Assembly: GCF_030014915.1 (NCBI RefSeq)
Contig: NZ_JAGIXS010000001.1
Span: forward strand, 1,612,001 to 1,676,000
Direction of reading: 5' to 3'
Length of the DNA stretch: 64,000 nucleotides
From: Pelomonas sp. V22
GTDB lineage: Bacteria > Pseudomonadota > Gammaproteobacteria > Burkholderiales > Burkholderiaceae_C
Shown here piece after piece: positions 63,525-64,000 of the stretch; the first letter of the stretch is position 1, and each line of letters begins with the position of its first letter. The notes beneath the pieces were generated by a model that saw nothing but the letters and a program-made list of their open reading frames with translations, did not search any database and was not told the DNA's origin. The translations under genes and the position numbers were made by a program.

Positions 63525-63637
63525 CCCAGGCTGCGCCCGTTCGACTGATCTGCAGAAAGATTCTTCTGTGCTGCACTGTAACGACAGGCCATCGCCCTGC
63601 TCTGAATACCCGGAGAAGAGGGCATCTGATACGCCGA

Positions 63638-63649
63638 AAATTCGAATTT
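63638..63649. promoter_or_regulatory. AT-rich 12-bp palindrome in the MocR/cytochrome intergenic region
   Basis: AAATTCGAATTT is a perfect palindrome in otherwise GC-rich DNA, 114 bases from the MocR start and 70 from the cytochrome start. It may be a regulator site or part of a promoter. Confidence 0.4.
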
Positions 63650-63655
63650 CTGATC

Positions 63656-63669
63656 CTGTACCGGTGCAG
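63656..63669. promoter_or_regulatory. Near-palindrome CTGTACCGGTGCAG
   Basis: One mismatched pair in 14 bases. A related half-site, ACAGTAC, recurs in inverse orientation at 63681-63687. These may be sites for the adjacent MocR regulator, though no consensus is known to me for this member. Confidence 0.4.
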
Positions 63670-63696
63670 CCCGAACGGGCACAGTACGGCCTGAAA

Positions 63697-63708
63697 GAGA
63701 GAGAGAGA
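63697..63708. repeat. (GA)6 repeat overlapping the ribosome-binding region
   Basis: Six GA units end 10 bases before the cytochrome ATG at 63719 and supply the only purine-rich sequence able to pair with 16S rRNA. A change in unit number would alter spacing of the ribosome site. Confidence 0.6.
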
Positions 63709-63718
63709 AGCAGTCCTC

Positions 63719-64000
63719 ATGAAAATACTCAGCCAGGCTCTCGTGGCCGCCAGCCTCGCCAGCGGCGCAATTGCGGCGGGTGCGGCGGGTGCGGCGGGCG
63801 CGCAGACGGCATCGGCGACGCCCGTGGTGGAGAACACCATGGCGCAGCGCATGCAGGCCTGCGTGATGTGCCATGGCAAGGAAGGCCGCGCGACCAATGC
63901 CGGCTACTTCCCGCGCATCGCCGGCAAGCCGGCGGGCTACCTCTACAACCAGCTGAAGAATTTCCGCGACGGTCGCCGCCACAACGGTGCGATGAACCAC
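63719..64000 (+). CDS. Class I c-type cytochrome (3' truncated by the window)
   Basis: The first 94 codons of an exported cytochrome. A signal peptide (~1-28) contains three AAG repeats from a 9-base tandem repeat. The haem motif CVMCH (residues ~48-52) is followed by GYFPRIAGKPAGYLYNQLKNF, which is typical of the c4/c-553 class, where a second haem or an axial Met (here GAMNH at the edge, likely the Met-80 equivalent) follows. It would carry electrons in the periplasm. The frame is open to the end of the window. Confidence 0.88.
   Translation, partial: MKILSQALVAASLASGAIAAGAAGAAGAQTASATPVVENTMAQRMQACVMCHGKEGRATNAGYFPRIAGKPAGYLYNQLKNFRDGRRHNGAMNH
63773..63799 (+). repeat. Three tandem copies of a 9-base unit inside the cytochrome signal peptide
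   Basis: GCGGCGGGT, GCGGCGGGT, GCGGCGGGC encode (AAG)3. The unit keeps the frame, so copy-number change would lengthen or shorten the signal peptide by three residues. Confidence 0.75.

Overview
The window is GC-rich chromosomal DNA with dense coding and many 4-base ATGA/GTGA stop-start overlaps. It most resembles a betaproteobacterium of the order Burkholderiales, in the Roseateles/Mitsuaria/Rubrivivax neighbourhood. The pointers are a double-length tandem UvrA, a PEP-CTERM exported protein, TonB-dependent sugar receptors, LacI regulators with CG-centred operators, a sigma-54 activator and CTGT-N8-ACAG-like SOS boxes. The genus is inference. I see no rRNA, tRNA, CRISPR array, insertion sequence, prophage or replication origin. 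About 59 complete genes are called, plus one 5'-truncated gene at the left edge and one 3'-truncated gene at the right edge. No gap between genes exceeds 300 bases.

Layout. 1-13.4 kb is mixed housekeeping and envelope: the end of a molybdenum hydroxylase, a PH-domain protein, a PEP-CTERM phytase-like protein, an acyltransferase, the 1877-residue UvrA, a single-domain response regulator, nitronate monooxygenase, a polysaccharide deacetylase and a solute-binding protein. 13.4-25.1 kb is a complete beta-glucoside uptake and breakdown operon on the minus strand: TonB receptor, binding protein, two permeases, GH1 beta-glucosidase, ABC ATPase and glucokinase. A flavin-dependent halogenase diverges from it, and a LacI regulator lies beyond. 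Two LacI-type palindromes sit between the receptor and the halogenase, and one overlaps the receptor's -35 box. 26.4-34.7 kb is a branched-chain-amino-acid-type ABC transporter operon ending in an alpha/beta hydrolase. It is headed by a very good sigma-54 promoter, and a PAS-type sigma-54 activator is encoded nearby.

34.8-40.5 kb holds a chemoreceptor, a malonyl-CoA synthetase (MatB) and a diguanylate cyclase. 40.5-44.2 kb is a compact DNA-processing module: a DEDDh exonuclease, divergent from an MmcB-like PD-(D/E)XK protein that overlaps a RecB-nuclease/iron-sulfur-helicase fusion. A LexA-like box lies in the shared promoter. 44.2-53.6 kb is a run of small proteins (VOC, cold-shock/excalibur, PH domain, GFA, DUF1272, PACE efflux, S41 peptidase and others). 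53.7-61.0 kb is a sucrose locus: LacI regulator, TonB receptor, PfkB fructokinase, MFS transporter and sucrose phosphorylase, with a perfect 16-base palindromic operator. The window ends with a secreted protein of unknown function, a MocR-type regulator and a divergent cytochrome c.

The most notable items are the putative SOS-controlled nuclease/helicase module, the halogenase sharing control with a beta-glucoside operon, the sigma-54-driven transporter-hydrolase operon, and the four-ATPase UvrA.
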